64,000 bases of DNA from Clostridia bacterium. GTDB lineage: Bacteria > Bacillota > Clostridia > Oscillospirales > Acutalibacteraceae. Shown piece after piece: positions 17,516 through 26,187 of this stretch (positions within the stretch are counted from its first letter, which is position 1; each line of letters opens with the position of its first letter). Made by a program: the position numbers and the translations under genes. Location of the stretch: contig JAFUNA010000020.1 of NCBI GenBank assembly GCA_017473165.1, forward strand, positions 50,537 to 114,536. Reading direction: 5' to 3'. The notes below the pieces were generated by a model. That model was not told the origin of the DNA. It saw nothing but the letters and a program-made list of their open reading frames with translations, and searched no databases.

Positions 17516-18790
17516 TTATATAACAGTTTCCTGTTGGTTTCTTTTAACAAAAGGCAATGCAAGCGAGAAGAATGCCATATAGCCTATTTCTGTTCTTAAC
17601 GATGAATTATAGAACACCATAATAAAACACACAACAGACATCAGCATACTCAATCTGCAGAAAAGCTCGTTCGCTTCTTTTCTTTTCATTCGTCTGAATG
17701 CGGAAACAAAGCATATAACAAAGAATGAAAGATAAGTAAGAAGTCCGATGAAGCCTGTTTCCAAAAACAAAAATGCACTTGAAAACCAGTTGTAATTCAA
17801 ATATGAATGGCTCTTGTAAAATTCGCTGTTGCAAATATCAAAAGATGATGTGTCGCAGTTGCCGAGACCCATTCCGAAAAGGCGGTCTGACCAATCCGTA
17901 AGATAATCACGGGCAATGGTCGGAATTGCGGTAAATCTGCCCAAATCCCTTGTTGTTGCATAGTTGGTTGCGGTTATTGTTTTAATAATATTTTCAAGAC
18001 TCATTGTTCTGCCTTCGCCGAAAAGAATCGGAAGAAGCAGACTGGTGAACATCAGAATCACAGCCGCACCGAAAATCAGAATCACTTTTCTGAACGAAAA
18101 CCTTGTCATGAGTGCCGAAGCAAAAAGTATCAGCACAAAAAGCACAAAGTAAAATTTCAATTCAGCCATGGCGGCTATAACAAGAGAAACGCCGCATTTT
18201 AGGAAACAATTCCATACGTTTTGCTGCTTGTTCATAAACAAAAGCAGCGATTTTCCGATTACAATTGAAAAGAAGATAATGCTGAAAGCATTGCAGCCCT
18301 TTTCAACGCCGAATATTCCGCCGAGATAATCCTGCCTGTAGCCCATAACAAAAAACTGAAAAAACGTTATTACGGCGTTAACCCAGAACAGAACATCCAT
18401 TATATTAAGGTATGATTCCGCATCCTCTTCATCAAAAGCTACCGAATAAAGAACGAAAGCAATATAAAACCTGAAATTATTCCGTACACCCCAGATAAAA
18501 TAAAAGGGTGACTGAAAATTAAACAAATATATGACCAGAAGAAAAAGAAAGAATCCCGCTGCAAACGCAATAAACGGAGAAATTTCTTTTCGTATAACGG
18601 ATTTTCTGTGTGCATAAAGCATCAATACCGCAATGATATACACCGCATCAACGATGTATTTCAAAAAACTCGGCAGCCCCAGAAAATCAAGCAGAAAAGC
18701 CATTAAGAACGGAAAGCAAAAAATAAAAACTGTCATCCACTCATACGGCAACCGTTTTTGAATATACAATTTATTGTCAACAATCTTCAC
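17516..18790 (-). CDS. Wzy-like O-antigen/exopolysaccharide polymerase
   Basis: Polytopic membrane protein of 424 residues with about ten hydrophobic helices and a larger external loop near residues 265-320 (RDLGRFTAIPTIARDYLTDW, then the RLFGMGLGN turn). That loop and turn are typical of O-antigen ligase/polymerase proteins. It would join flipped lipid-linked repeat units into a chain. Sequence conservation in this family is low, so the call rests on topology, the RLFGMGLGN motif and the place in the locus between a GT2 gene (15 bases upstream) and the giant surface protein. The ribosome site is weak (GTCAGTGAAG). Confidence 0.78.
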   Translation of the reverse strand: MKIVDNKLYIQKRLPYEWMTVFIFCFPFLMAFLLDFLGLPSFLKYIVDAVYIIAVLMLYAHRKSVIRKEISPFIAFAAGFFLFLLVIYLFNFQSPFYFIWGVRNNFRFYIAFVLYSVAFDEEDAESYLNIMDVLFWVNAVITFFQFFVMGYRQDYLGGIFGVEKGCNAFSIIFFSIVIGKSLLLFMNKQQNVWNCFLKCGVSLVIAAMAELKFYFVLFVLILFASALMTRFSFRKVILIFGAAVILMFTSLLLPILFGEGRTMSLENIIKTITATNYATTRDLGRFTAIPTIARDYLTDWSDRLFGMGLGNCDTSSFDICNSEFYKSHSYLNYNWFSSAFLFLETGFIGLLTYLSFFVICFVSAFRRMKRKEANELFCRLSMLMSVVCFIMVFYNSSLRTEIGYMAFFSLALPFVKRNQQETVI

Positions 18791-18805
18791 TGACCAAATT
18801 CACCG

Positions 18806-19828
18806 TCAATTCCTGTTCAGATTTCTTAAACACAAAAGGAAATTACAGATAAAACCGCATTTTATTTTCATAAAAAAGAAAAAGAACTGTAAAAACAAGC
18901 TTTCCTTTTTCAAAACTTTTCTTTCAAGCGTGTTGCGTAAAACAGGGTCACAATATATTTTTTTCAGTTCGGTTTTTTTCTCTTTTTTTGAGATATCCGA
19001 GCCGTAAATCTGTTTCAACGCCGAAACGGTAAACGAATGATACCTGACCTTCAGATGGGTTTCAACCTTTTCGGACAAACCCTTTTCTTTAATATAATCA
19101 AGACTTTTAATTAAAAAAATATTGTTTTTCTTTTGTCTTTCCCTGTTATACTTCCGTGAAAGCGAATCGCTGCGTTTAAAATAATAATATAAGCATTCGG
19201 GAACGATAACAACCTGTTTTGCATTTGAGAAAAACTCAAGCATAAAAAATGAATCTTCAGAAATAATCTCGCTTTCGGATTTGAAACGAAGATTATTGTT
19301 TTTTATCGCACTCGTTCTGTACATTTTTCCCCATGCACTTACGCCAAAGCCGAAATCATAGGTAAACATTCCCGCAAGAAGCTCGTTTTTTACACAGTCG
19401 CCCTTATAAATGAGTTTTTCTGCCGATATAGCCTTTTCTTTTTTTGTTCCGTCATCAAAATAATCATATCTTCCGAATACCGCTGCATCGGAAGCGGTTG
19501 TTTTTATTGCAAAAAGGCATTTTTCAACAAGAGTTGTTTCAACAAAATCATCGCTGTCAAAAAAGAAAATGTATTCCCCCGTTGCATTATCAATCCCTGT
19601 ATTTCTTGCCATTCCGAGCCCTTGATTTTCTTTATGTATGACCTTTATCCGTGAATCCTTTTCTGACCATTCATCGCATTTTTTCGGGCAACCGTCGGGA
19701 GAGCCGTCATCAACAAGGATTATTTCTATGTTGCGATATGTCTGGTTGACAACAGAATCAATGCATCTGTCAAGGTATTTTTCAACATTATAAACGGGAA
19801 TAACCACCGATACTTTTGGCAGATTCAT
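18806..19828 (-). CDS. Family 2 glycosyltransferase
   Basis: Cytoplasmic, membrane-associated GT-A enzyme of 340 residues that adds a sugar to the lipid-linked repeat unit. Start 19828 (MNLPKVSVVIPVYNVE) is set by AGGAG 8 bases upstream; the frame extending to 19936 runs into the preceding gene. Visible motifs are VSVVIPVYNVEKYLDRCIDS, the nucleotide-sugar site ILVDDGSPDG, and the metal-binding FFDSDD. The C-terminal end is rich in Phe and Lys (FLQFFFFFMKIKCG), probably a membrane-contact segment. Sugar specificity cannot be predicted. Confidence 0.93.
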   Translation of the reverse strand: MNLPKVSVVIPVYNVEKYLDRCIDSVVNQTYRNIEIILVDDGSPDGCPKKCDEWSEKDSRIKVIHKENQGLGMARNTGIDNATGEYIFFFDSDDFVETTLVEKCLFAIKTTASDAAVFGRYDYFDDGTKKEKAISAEKLIYKGDCVKNELLAGMFTYDFGFGVSAWGKMYRTSAIKNNNLRFKSESEIISEDSFFMLEFFSNAKQVVIVPECLYYYFKRSDSLSRKYNRERQKKNNIFLIKSLDYIKEKGLSEKVETHLKVRYHSFTVSALKQIYGSDISKKEKKTELKKIYCDPVLRNTLERKVLKKESLFLQFFFFFMKIKCGFICNFLLCLRNLNRN

Positions 19829-19844
19829 ATTTTTTATCTCCTGA

Positions 19845-20864
19845 TTAAAAATTGAGAATACTGTTGACCGCACAGTTCCAGTCATAGTGTGATACAGCTG
19901 AACGAATATCTTCTTTTTCGCATTCAAGCGCTTCATTGATTAAACTCTCAAGCTTTTCAGGCTCAAATGAATCAATGAAAAAAAATCCGCCTTTGCCTTT
20001 GAATTCCTTCATTTCACCGAATTCCGTTGTTACAACGGGCTTGTTGCAGGCTGCAGCCTCAAGGCACGAAAGCGGAACATCTATGCAGTTTCCTTCCTCA
20101 ACCACGGGAAAGAAATAGACATCAGCCATCTGGTAGATTTCAGAAATTTCGGGAATATATTCATCGATTATCTTTATGTTTGAGCAGCCGGAAAGCTTCG
20201 CCTTGAGCTGCTTATCCTCTTCATTTTTTGTGAGAGTGCTGGTTACAAGAACAATTTGATATTCTTCGGAAAACTTCATGAGTTCGGAAACATTTCTGCC
20301 CTCATTCATATGACCAACGTGAAGAACAACGGGTCTGTCGGGTGAAAGACCGTATTTTTTCTTGATTTCCGCTACCCTATGTTTTTCGGCGGGAACAAAT
20401 CTTTCGGTATCAACTCCCGCACGGATTCTTTTAATTTTATTCGGTTTTATAAATCCTTCAAGCTTTCCATTGGCTGTTTCCGAAAGCACAAGAAATTCCG
20501 CATTGCACAGACGGGCAAACACTCTTGCCGCTGCTCCGATTTCGGTAATCTGCGTAAGCAAAACTCTTGTTTTCTTTGGAGCAATCAGTGATAAAATCAA
20601 AATTCGCAGAAACATTGCCGACGACTTTGCGGGAAACGGAATAAACAAAACTTCCTCGTTTTTTGACCTTAACATCTTTATTAATTCCCACGTCAGCAAA
20701 AGCTTGTTTGATTTCACATGGACATCCGACAAACCGCTTTTTCTTTCATACGAAACAACAGTTACATCGGGCGATGCTTTTTTTATTCTTTTTATAAGAC
20801 TGTTTGCAACCTTAAGGCAGCCTTCATCTGCCGTTTCAGACAAACAGTTTGTAAAAATCACCAT
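19845..20864 (-). CDS. Family 4 glycosyltransferase
   Basis: GT-B fold glycosyltransferase of 339 residues, acting on the inner side of the membrane. The C-terminal half shows the GT4 signature: VVLHVGHMNEGRNVSELM, a DVYFFPVVEEGNCIDVPLS stretch with the acceptor/donor Glu pattern, then CLEAAACNKPVVTTEFG. The N-terminal half is divergent from the other GT4 enzymes in the locus, and the protein is shorter than them. Lies 16 bases before the GT2 gene and 5 after the radical SAM gene. Confidence 0.87.
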   Translation of the reverse strand: MVIFTNCLSETADEGCLKVANSLIKRIKKASPDVTVVSYERKSGLSDVHVKSNKLLLTWELIKMLRSKNEEVLFIPFPAKSSAMFLRILILSLIAPKKTRVLLTQITEIGAAARVFARLCNAEFLVLSETANGKLEGFIKPNKIKRIRAGVDTERFVPAEKHRVAEIKKKYGLSPDRPVVLHVGHMNEGRNVSELMKFSEEYQIVLVTSTLTKNEEDKQLKAKLSGCSNIKIIDEYIPEISEIYQMADVYFFPVVEEGNCIDVPLSCLEAAACNKPVVTTEFGEMKEFKGKGGFFFIDSFEPEKLESLINEALECEKEDIRSAVSHYDWNCAVNSILNF

Positions 20865-20869
20865 TCAAA

Positions 20870-21952
20870 TCAATTCTTTCTCCCGCATGACTCGCAGGTT
20901 GAGCACGCATCAAGCTCTTCTTTGGTCACTTTACCGTCAAGGTAATCCCGTACAATTCTGTTTTCATACATCGAATATTTTTTCTTTTTAAAGAAAAACA
21001 GGAATTTATGCTTCAGTACCCAAAAGGCGGGTTTCCAAATATATTTGTGCATTGCGGGCGAAACAGAGCCTATCATCCAGCAGTTTCTGTCACAGCAGCG
21101 TACCTTTTTGCGGACAAGCTCCGCTTTTTCGCTGTTCCAGAGCTCATCCCACTCCCGCTCTTTAAGATTGCCCATTACTTCCTTTTCTTTTGTTCCGTTA
21201 CAGGGCATAACATCGCCGTACGGGTCAATAAAAAATGTATCGAAGCTCATATCGCAGGGAAGCAGACGCTTCTGACTGAAAATATAGTTTATCAGCCCGT
21301 GATTAAAATATGCTCTGAACCATTTTTTGGGGCTGTTTGACTCGAGAAGTCTGTTAATCAGTTTTTCAAAATTCTCCGCAACCATGAGTCTGTCACGGAT
21401 TATGTTGTTTGACTCAACAAAATAAAAGCTGTTATGCAGAGATGCCGTTGCAAACTCCATGTTGAGCTTGTCCGAAATTTCATAGAGCGGAACAAGGTCA
21501 GCAGCATTTTTATCCTGCACGGTCATACCGAAGCCGACATCCTTCATTCCCATTTCAACAAGAGTTTTGAGGGTTGTGTATCCCCTGTTGAAGCCGTCAT
21601 CAAGACCGCGGATTTCATTGTTTGTCCGTTCAAGCCCTTCAATGGAAATTCTGATTCCCACCTGCGGAAACTCCCTGCACAAATCAACAATTCGATCCGT
21701 GAAAAAACCGTTTGTAGAAATAACAATTCTGTCGCTTTTTTTATAAAGCTCACGGACAATATCCTTTAAATCTTCCCTTATAAACGGTTCTCCGCCCGTA
21801 ATGTTTGTAAAGTACATTTCGGGCAGCTTTCGGATTGTTTCAACCGTTATCTCCTCTTCGGGCTTTGAGGGGGCTTTATATCTGTTGCACATATTGCACC
21901 TTGCGTTGCAGCGATAGGTTACAATAACCGTGCCGTTGAGTTTTTTAGCCAT
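20870..21952 (-). CDS. Radical SAM/SPASM protein within the polysaccharide locus
   Basis: Iron-sulfur enzyme of 360 residues. The radical SAM site is YRCNARCNMCNRY (CxxxCxxC) near residue 18, followed by the SAM-contact block NITGGEPFIRED. The C-terminal SPASM-type region has Cys in CDMSFDTFFIDPYGDVMPCNG order, then CCDRNCW and a final CSTCESCG, enough for auxiliary clusters. Start ATG 21952 is chosen over GTG 21961 because AAAGGTG lies just upstream; the gene overlaps the preceding GT4 stop by 8 bases, implying coupled translation. No precursor-peptide gene is visible nearby, so a sugar- or lipid-modifying role is as likely as peptide modification. The substrate is unknown. Confidence 0.9.
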   Translation of the reverse strand: MAKKLNGTVIVTYRCNARCNMCNRYKAPSKPEEEITVETIRKLPEMYFTNITGGEPFIREDLKDIVRELYKKSDRIVISTNGFFTDRIVDLCREFPQVGIRISIEGLERTNNEIRGLDDGFNRGYTTLKTLVEMGMKDVGFGMTVQDKNAADLVPLYEISDKLNMEFATASLHNSFYFVESNNIIRDRLMVAENFEKLINRLLESNSPKKWFRAYFNHGLINYIFSQKRLLPCDMSFDTFFIDPYGDVMPCNGTKEKEVMGNLKEREWDELWNSEKAELVRKKVRCCDRNCWMIGSVSPAMHKYIWKPAFWVLKHKFLFFFKKKKYSMYENRIVRDYLDGKVTKEELDACSTCESCGRKN

Positions 21953-23141
21953 TAACTTCACCTTTAAATGCTTTCAGGTAATTTTCTGCGATTTTTTTCC
22001 AGGAATAGTTTTCAACCGCATTGCTCCTTGCCTTTCGGCAGATTTCTTCATAATTATGAGATTTATTTATGATTGTTCCTGTTATTACTTCATCGATAGT
22101 ATTCTTGTCAGCCTTCAGTATTCCGTTCCCGATTTCAACGGATAAATCCGAGCAAAGAATAACGGGAATTCCGCATGATAACGACTCAATGCAAACCAGC
22201 GGAAAGCCTTCATACTCCGAGGCGAAAATTGTTGAATCGGCAATATTATAAAGACAGGTCATCTCCTCGCCGGGAGAAAATGTTCCGAGATAAATAACCT
22301 GTTGAGATATTCCGAGAGATTCAGCCGTTTGCTTTAAAAGGTTATGGTATTCCTGCGAAACAATGCCGCCTGCATAGGCATAAACCAAATTCTTGTTGTT
22401 TTTCAAAGCAGAGCAAAGCTGCTCAACAACTCTTGCCTGCCCTTTGTTTTCATTGACGGAACCAACCTGCAATATAACCTGTCTGCCTTCCAAAGAATAC
22501 TTCTTTTTCAGCTCTGTCTTTTCATCACGGCTCAAGAGTCGGTATTCTTCTATGTTAACGCCGTTGGAAATAAGAAAAACTTTGTTTTCGGGAATTTCAA
22601 GCTGCTCTTCGATGTTTTTCTTTGTCAGCGGGTTAAGAGCAAAAACGATATCGGCGTTTTTCATTGAGCAGATTTCCTGAAAATAACGCCTGCTCATCGT
22701 TTCTCTGACTTCTTCCCACGGCAAACTCCATAAGCCGTTATGATTTGTGTATGCCGTTATCGCTTTTTTTCGCAGCCTTTCCGAAACAAGCTTTGTGAAA
22801 AAGAACATATTATATTGGTTATGAAAATGAAGAACGCATCTCTCGTTTTCCTTTTTCAGAATTTTTTTCAGTTTGAACGCAAGAGCAACAGAATAGACAA
22901 CCCTTTTCACCTTATGGATTATACCTAAACTTACATCGGCTTTTCTGAACACGGAGGGCACGCCGACTTCGGTTATCGGCAAGGTGTTGGGCTTTCTGTT
23001 TTCCGCAGAAATATCAATTATTTCCACAGGCTGATTCATGCTGATATATGCTTTGGTCAGTTCTTCAACAACGCTTTCGGTTGCAGCCGCAACCTGTGCG
23101 GGAATTGAAGTGTATCCTGTTCCGATTTCATATATCTTCAT
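21945..23141 (-). CDS. Family 4 glycosyltransferase
   Basis: GT-B glycosyltransferase of 398 residues for repeat-unit assembly. Evidence: NADIVFALNPLTKKNI in the hinge, VFLISNGVNIEEY, the donor-site QVGSVNENKGQ, YLGTFSPGEEM, and the C-terminal ADSTIFASEYEGFPLVCIES, in which the E-x7-E pattern is intact. It is 3 bases after the next GT4 gene and overlaps the radical SAM gene start. Acceptor and sugar are unknown. Confidence 0.92.
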   Translation of the reverse strand: MKIYEIGTGYTSIPAQVAAATESVVEELTKAYISMNQPVEIIDISAENRKPNTLPITEVGVPSVFRKADVSLGIIHKVKRVVYSVALAFKLKKILKKENERCVLHFHNQYNMFFFTKLVSERLRKKAITAYTNHNGLWSLPWEEVRETMSRRYFQEICSMKNADIVFALNPLTKKNIEEQLEIPENKVFLISNGVNIEEYRLLSRDEKTELKKKYSLEGRQVILQVGSVNENKGQARVVEQLCSALKNNKNLVYAYAGGIVSQEYHNLLKQTAESLGISQQVIYLGTFSPGEEMTCLYNIADSTIFASEYEGFPLVCIESLSCGIPVILCSDLSVEIGNGILKADKNTIDEVITGTIINKSHNYEEICRKARSNAVENYSWKKIAENYLKAFKGEVNG

Positions 23142-23144
23142 AAA

Positions 23145-24341
23145 TCATTCTCCATATATCCGAATCAGCTTTTCATAATACGTTTCTGCCGTTTCAAAGC
23201 TGACATTTTTGCAATTACTCGTATACTCCGATAGCCTTTCGGGATTTTCAAGAAGCAAACGCAGATTTTTCTCAAGCTCGTCAGCATTCCCCGGCTCAAA
23301 CAGCAGACCCGTTTCTCCTTCACGGATAAGCTCGGGAATGCCGCCTGTTTTTGAGCCGATGACGGGTGTGCCGTACATCTGGGATTCAATTACCGAAAAG
23401 GGACAGTTTTCGTAACATTCGGAGGGATAAACACTTACTGCGGCTCTTGCAATCAGCTTTTTGAGCTCATCCCCTGTTTTAAATCCGACATATTCTGCAT
23501 TTTTTACTTTACGGATTTCATTTTCAGCCTCTCCGTATCCCGCAAAAACAAAGCGGATATCGGGCATCCTTTTTGCCGCTTCCAGCAAAGTAACCGTGCC
23601 CTTATCTCTTGAAAGATGACCGAATTCAAGAACATAGTTTTCTTTTTTTGTTTCCGCAAACGTTACGGGCTCAATAAAATTATGAATTACAACGGTTTTA
23701 TCCGAAAATCTTTTCTGTGTATCAAGCTTTGATTTCATAAAAAATGACGGGCAGATTATTTTGTCTATGCAGGAATATGCCCTGCTGATTTTCCAAAAAT
23801 ACGCATCCGCCGTCGCAAGCAGGCTTTTAATCCGAGAGTTTTTCATGCACTTTGTCTTAAGGCAATTCATATAGTTTCCGCCAAGACACTTTTCGCAAAC
23901 CCTTATTTCTGTATCAAAAAGTCCGTGACTGGGACAAATCAGCTGATAATCATGAGCGGTGTATATTATTCTTACGCTTTTACCCGTATCTTTTTTATAT
24001 TTTTCCGTTTCAAGAATAATGCTCGGAGTCAGGTGAAACTGAATGTTGTTGAAATGAACAACATCCGGCTGAAAAGAATCAAGCACGCTGCGGATTTTCT
24101 TTCTTGCTTCCGAAGAATATATGATTCTTAACGGCGCTTTGAGATTCTTTTTTATTCCTTCTCCGAAATCCATGTGTGAAACATAAGACCCCGCATTGTT
24201 TCTGACAATGTTTTTCTCATTTTCAAGTCCGAAATATTCAACCTCGTGACCCATTTTCTGCAAAGTTTCTCCGAGCTTGAAAACATAGGTTTCAGCTCCG
24301 CCTTTTGGATAAAGAAACTTATTGACCAGCAAAATTTTCAT
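23145..24341 (-). CDS. Family 4 glycosyltransferase
   Basis: GT-B glycosyltransferase of 398 residues. The N-terminus shows the glycine-rich KFLYPKGGAETYVFKL motif, followed by YTAHDYQLICPSH and a Cys-rich stretch (CEKCLGGNYMNCLKTKC) typical of one GT4 subgroup. The C-terminal donor site includes LEFGHLSRDKGTVTLLEA and YPSECYENCPFSVIESQMYG. Encoded in tight series with its neighbours (3 bases before the next GT4). Confidence 0.93.
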   Translation of the reverse strand: MKILLVNKFLYPKGGAETYVFKLGETLQKMGHEVEYFGLENEKNIVRNNAGSYVSHMDFGEGIKKNLKAPLRIIYSSEARKKIRSVLDSFQPDVVHFNNIQFHLTPSIILETEKYKKDTGKSVRIIYTAHDYQLICPSHGLFDTEIRVCEKCLGGNYMNCLKTKCMKNSRIKSLLATADAYFWKISRAYSCIDKIICPSFFMKSKLDTQKRFSDKTVVIHNFIEPVTFAETKKENYVLEFGHLSRDKGTVTLLEAAKRMPDIRFVFAGYGEAENEIRKVKNAEYVGFKTGDELKKLIARAAVSVYPSECYENCPFSVIESQMYGTPVIGSKTGGIPELIREGETGLLFEPGNADELEKNLRLLLENPERLSEYTSNCKNVSFETAETYYEKLIRIYGE

Positions 24342-24363
24342 GAGCTACTTCCTTTTTACGGAC

Positions 24364-25500
24364 TTATTTGTAAAGTTCCAATGTTTTTTTCGTTACATCG
24401 TTCCAGTTATATTTTCCGCAAACATAATCGGAGCTTTGTTCCTTATATTTTTGTGTTATCTGCGAGTTTCGGCACAGATAATCGAGCCTGCATCTTAAAT
24501 CTTTGACATTGCCCGCTTTGAATGTTACGCCGTTTTCACCGATAACCGACGAGCATTCTGGAATATCGGAGGTCAGACAGCAGTTGCCGAAGCTCATGGC
24601 TTCAAGCAGGCTCAAGGGCATTCCCTCAACATCGGAGGGCAGCACATAAACATATGCGTTGCTGTAAAGCTCTCTCCAGATTTTACCCTGAACAAAGCCT
24701 GTAAATATAATTCTTTCATCATCCGCAGCAGCGGCTTTGAGCTCTCTTTCAAACTCGGCGGTATCCGATGCACCGCCCGCAATAACAAGCTTTTTGTCTG
24801 TTTTTAATTCTTTATACGCATCAACAAGGTATCCGAGACCCTTTTCGGGAACAATCCGTCCCAGATACAATATGTAATTTTCTTTTTCAAGACCGAATTT
24901 TTCGGTTATTTCTTCGGCAATTTCATTTTGTGACGGTGAAATGCCGTTTGGAATAAAAACCGTGTCACGGTTATATTTTTCCTTAAAATAGTTCTGCACA
25001 TTTTCGCTCAAAACAATTATCTCATCAGCAAATTTTGCCGCACATTTTTCTCCGAAAAGAATATATGCCGAAGCTAACCTTCCCCATTTTGCCCGCTGGT
25101 GGTCGAGCCCGTGAACTGTTGCAACGCATCTTTTGCCGAACATTTTCGGAAGCCAGAGCATTGAACAAGGACCTTCGGCGTGAAAATGAACTGCGTCATA
25201 TTTGCCAAAAGCCGCCTTCAACGCCGCAAAAAACGACGAAGTAGCGGCAGCAAGTCCACCCTTCTGAATGGTAAAAACTCTTTTGATTTTAACTCCTTTG
25301 TATTCGGAGAGAAGCTCTGAATCAAATTCTTCGCCGCTTACATGATGACCCTTTCTGTTGTAACAGGTTACGTCATGCCCAAGCTGTGCCATTCTTGTTG
25401 AAAGCTCTTCAACAACAATCTCAACACCGCCCTCTCGTGACGGTATTCTTTTGTGACCGAGCATGGCAATGCGAAGCTTACCGTTCTTTTTCGGTGCCAC
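24364..25500 (-). CDS. Family 4 glycosyltransferase (GTG start)
   Basis: GT-B glycosyltransferase of 378 residues that resembles the rhamnosyltransferase-like enzymes often placed directly after the priming transferase: RIAMLGHKRIPSREGGVE, VHFHAEGP, ATVHGLDHQRAKWG, then LYLGRIVPEKGLGYL and VLPSDVEGMPLSLLEAMSFG. Start is GTG 25500: GGAGGG lies 8 bases upstream and the stop of the priming transferase gene is one base away (25502), giving close translational coupling. The upstream extension to 25533 would encode a Trp/Arg-rich tail not seen in the family. Probably adds the second sugar. Confidence 0.92.
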   Translation of the reverse strand: MAPKKNGKLRIAMLGHKRIPSREGGVEIVVEELSTRMAQLGHDVTCYNRKGHHVSGEEFDSELLSEYKGVKIKRVFTIQKGGLAAATSSFFAALKAAFGKYDAVHFHAEGPCSMLWLPKMFGKRCVATVHGLDHQRAKWGRLASAYILFGEKCAAKFADEIIVLSENVQNYFKEKYNRDTVFIPNGISPSQNEIAEEITEKFGLEKENYILYLGRIVPEKGLGYLVDAYKELKTDKKLVIAGGASDTAEFERELKAAAADDERIIFTGFVQGKIWRELYSNAYVYVLPSDVEGMPLSLLEAMSFGNCCLTSDIPECSSVIGENGVTFKAGNVKDLRCRLDYLCRNSQITQKYKEQSSDYVCGKYNWNDVTKKTLELYK

Positions 25501-25501
25501 G

Positions 25502-26158
25502 TTATTCACCCTCCATACCCAAAACCGCACCAACGGTTTTAAGTATAATGATTAAATCTGTTTTAAAGCTGCGTTCTTCTATGTAACGCAAGTCGCATTT
25601 CATCCAATCATCGAAAGAAATGCTGTTTCTTTCGGGCTGAATCTGCCAGTAGCAGGTAAGACCCGGAATAACCGACAGCCTTTGCATCTGATATTCATCA
25701 TACATTGCAACCTCTCTGGGCAGCGGCGGTCTGGGACCGACAAAGCTCATATCTCCTTTGAGAATATTGAGAAGCTGCGGAAGCTCGTCAATGCAGCAGC
25801 GGCGGATTATTTTGCCGAAACGGGTTATTCTCGGATCCTCTTTGATTTTGAACGCAGGACCTTCCATTTCGTTTTTGTCAAGAAGGGAATCAAGCATTGA
25901 TTCCGCATTCGGGACCATTGACCTGAATTTATAAAACCGGAACTCTTTTCCGTTTTTACCTACACGTGTCTGAACATGAATCGGACCCGCACCGGGACTG
26001 TCAATAATGATTATAATTGAAATAATTATAAAAGGAACAAACAATATGAACAATGCGAGAAGAGAGAAAACAATGTCAAACGCTCTTTTGAAAAAGTCAT
26101 AAGCAGGCTTTTTTGCCGATGTATCGGCAGAATCGATTTTAACCGTATTTTTTGACAA
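25502..26158 (-). CDS. Bacterial sugar transferase (phosphoglycosyl transferase), TTG start
   Basis: Priming enzyme of 218 residues that transfers a sugar phosphate to undecaprenyl phosphate, starting the repeat unit. It is the short monotopic form: one re-entrant hydrophobic helix (about 25-50) and the catalytic domain with KEFRFYKFRSM, DELPQLLNILKGDMS, VGPRPPLPRE and PGLTCYWQI. The start is TTG 26158, 8 bases after GAGGAGG; a TTG at 26179 would put the ribosome site inside the gene. Sugar specificity (Gal, Glc or an amino sugar) cannot be told. Confidence 0.94.
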   Translation of the reverse strand: MSKNTVKIDSADTSAKKPAYDFFKRAFDIVFSLLALFILFVPFIIISIIIIIDSPGAGPIHVQTRVGKNGKEFRFYKFRSMVPNAESMLDSLLDKNEMEGPAFKIKEDPRITRFGKIIRRCCIDELPQLLNILKGDMSFVGPRPPLPREVAMYDEYQMQRLSVIPGLTCYWQIQPERNSISFDDWMKCDLRYIEERSFKTDLIIILKTVGAVLGMEGE

Positions 26159-26187
26159 CGTATTCGCCTCCTCTCGCAATAAGATTT

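Noticed and set aside
18774-19007. Small plus-strand frame near 18774
   Set aside because: Phe/Ser-rich shadow of the Lys/Glu/Phe-rich end of the GT2 gene on the minus strand.
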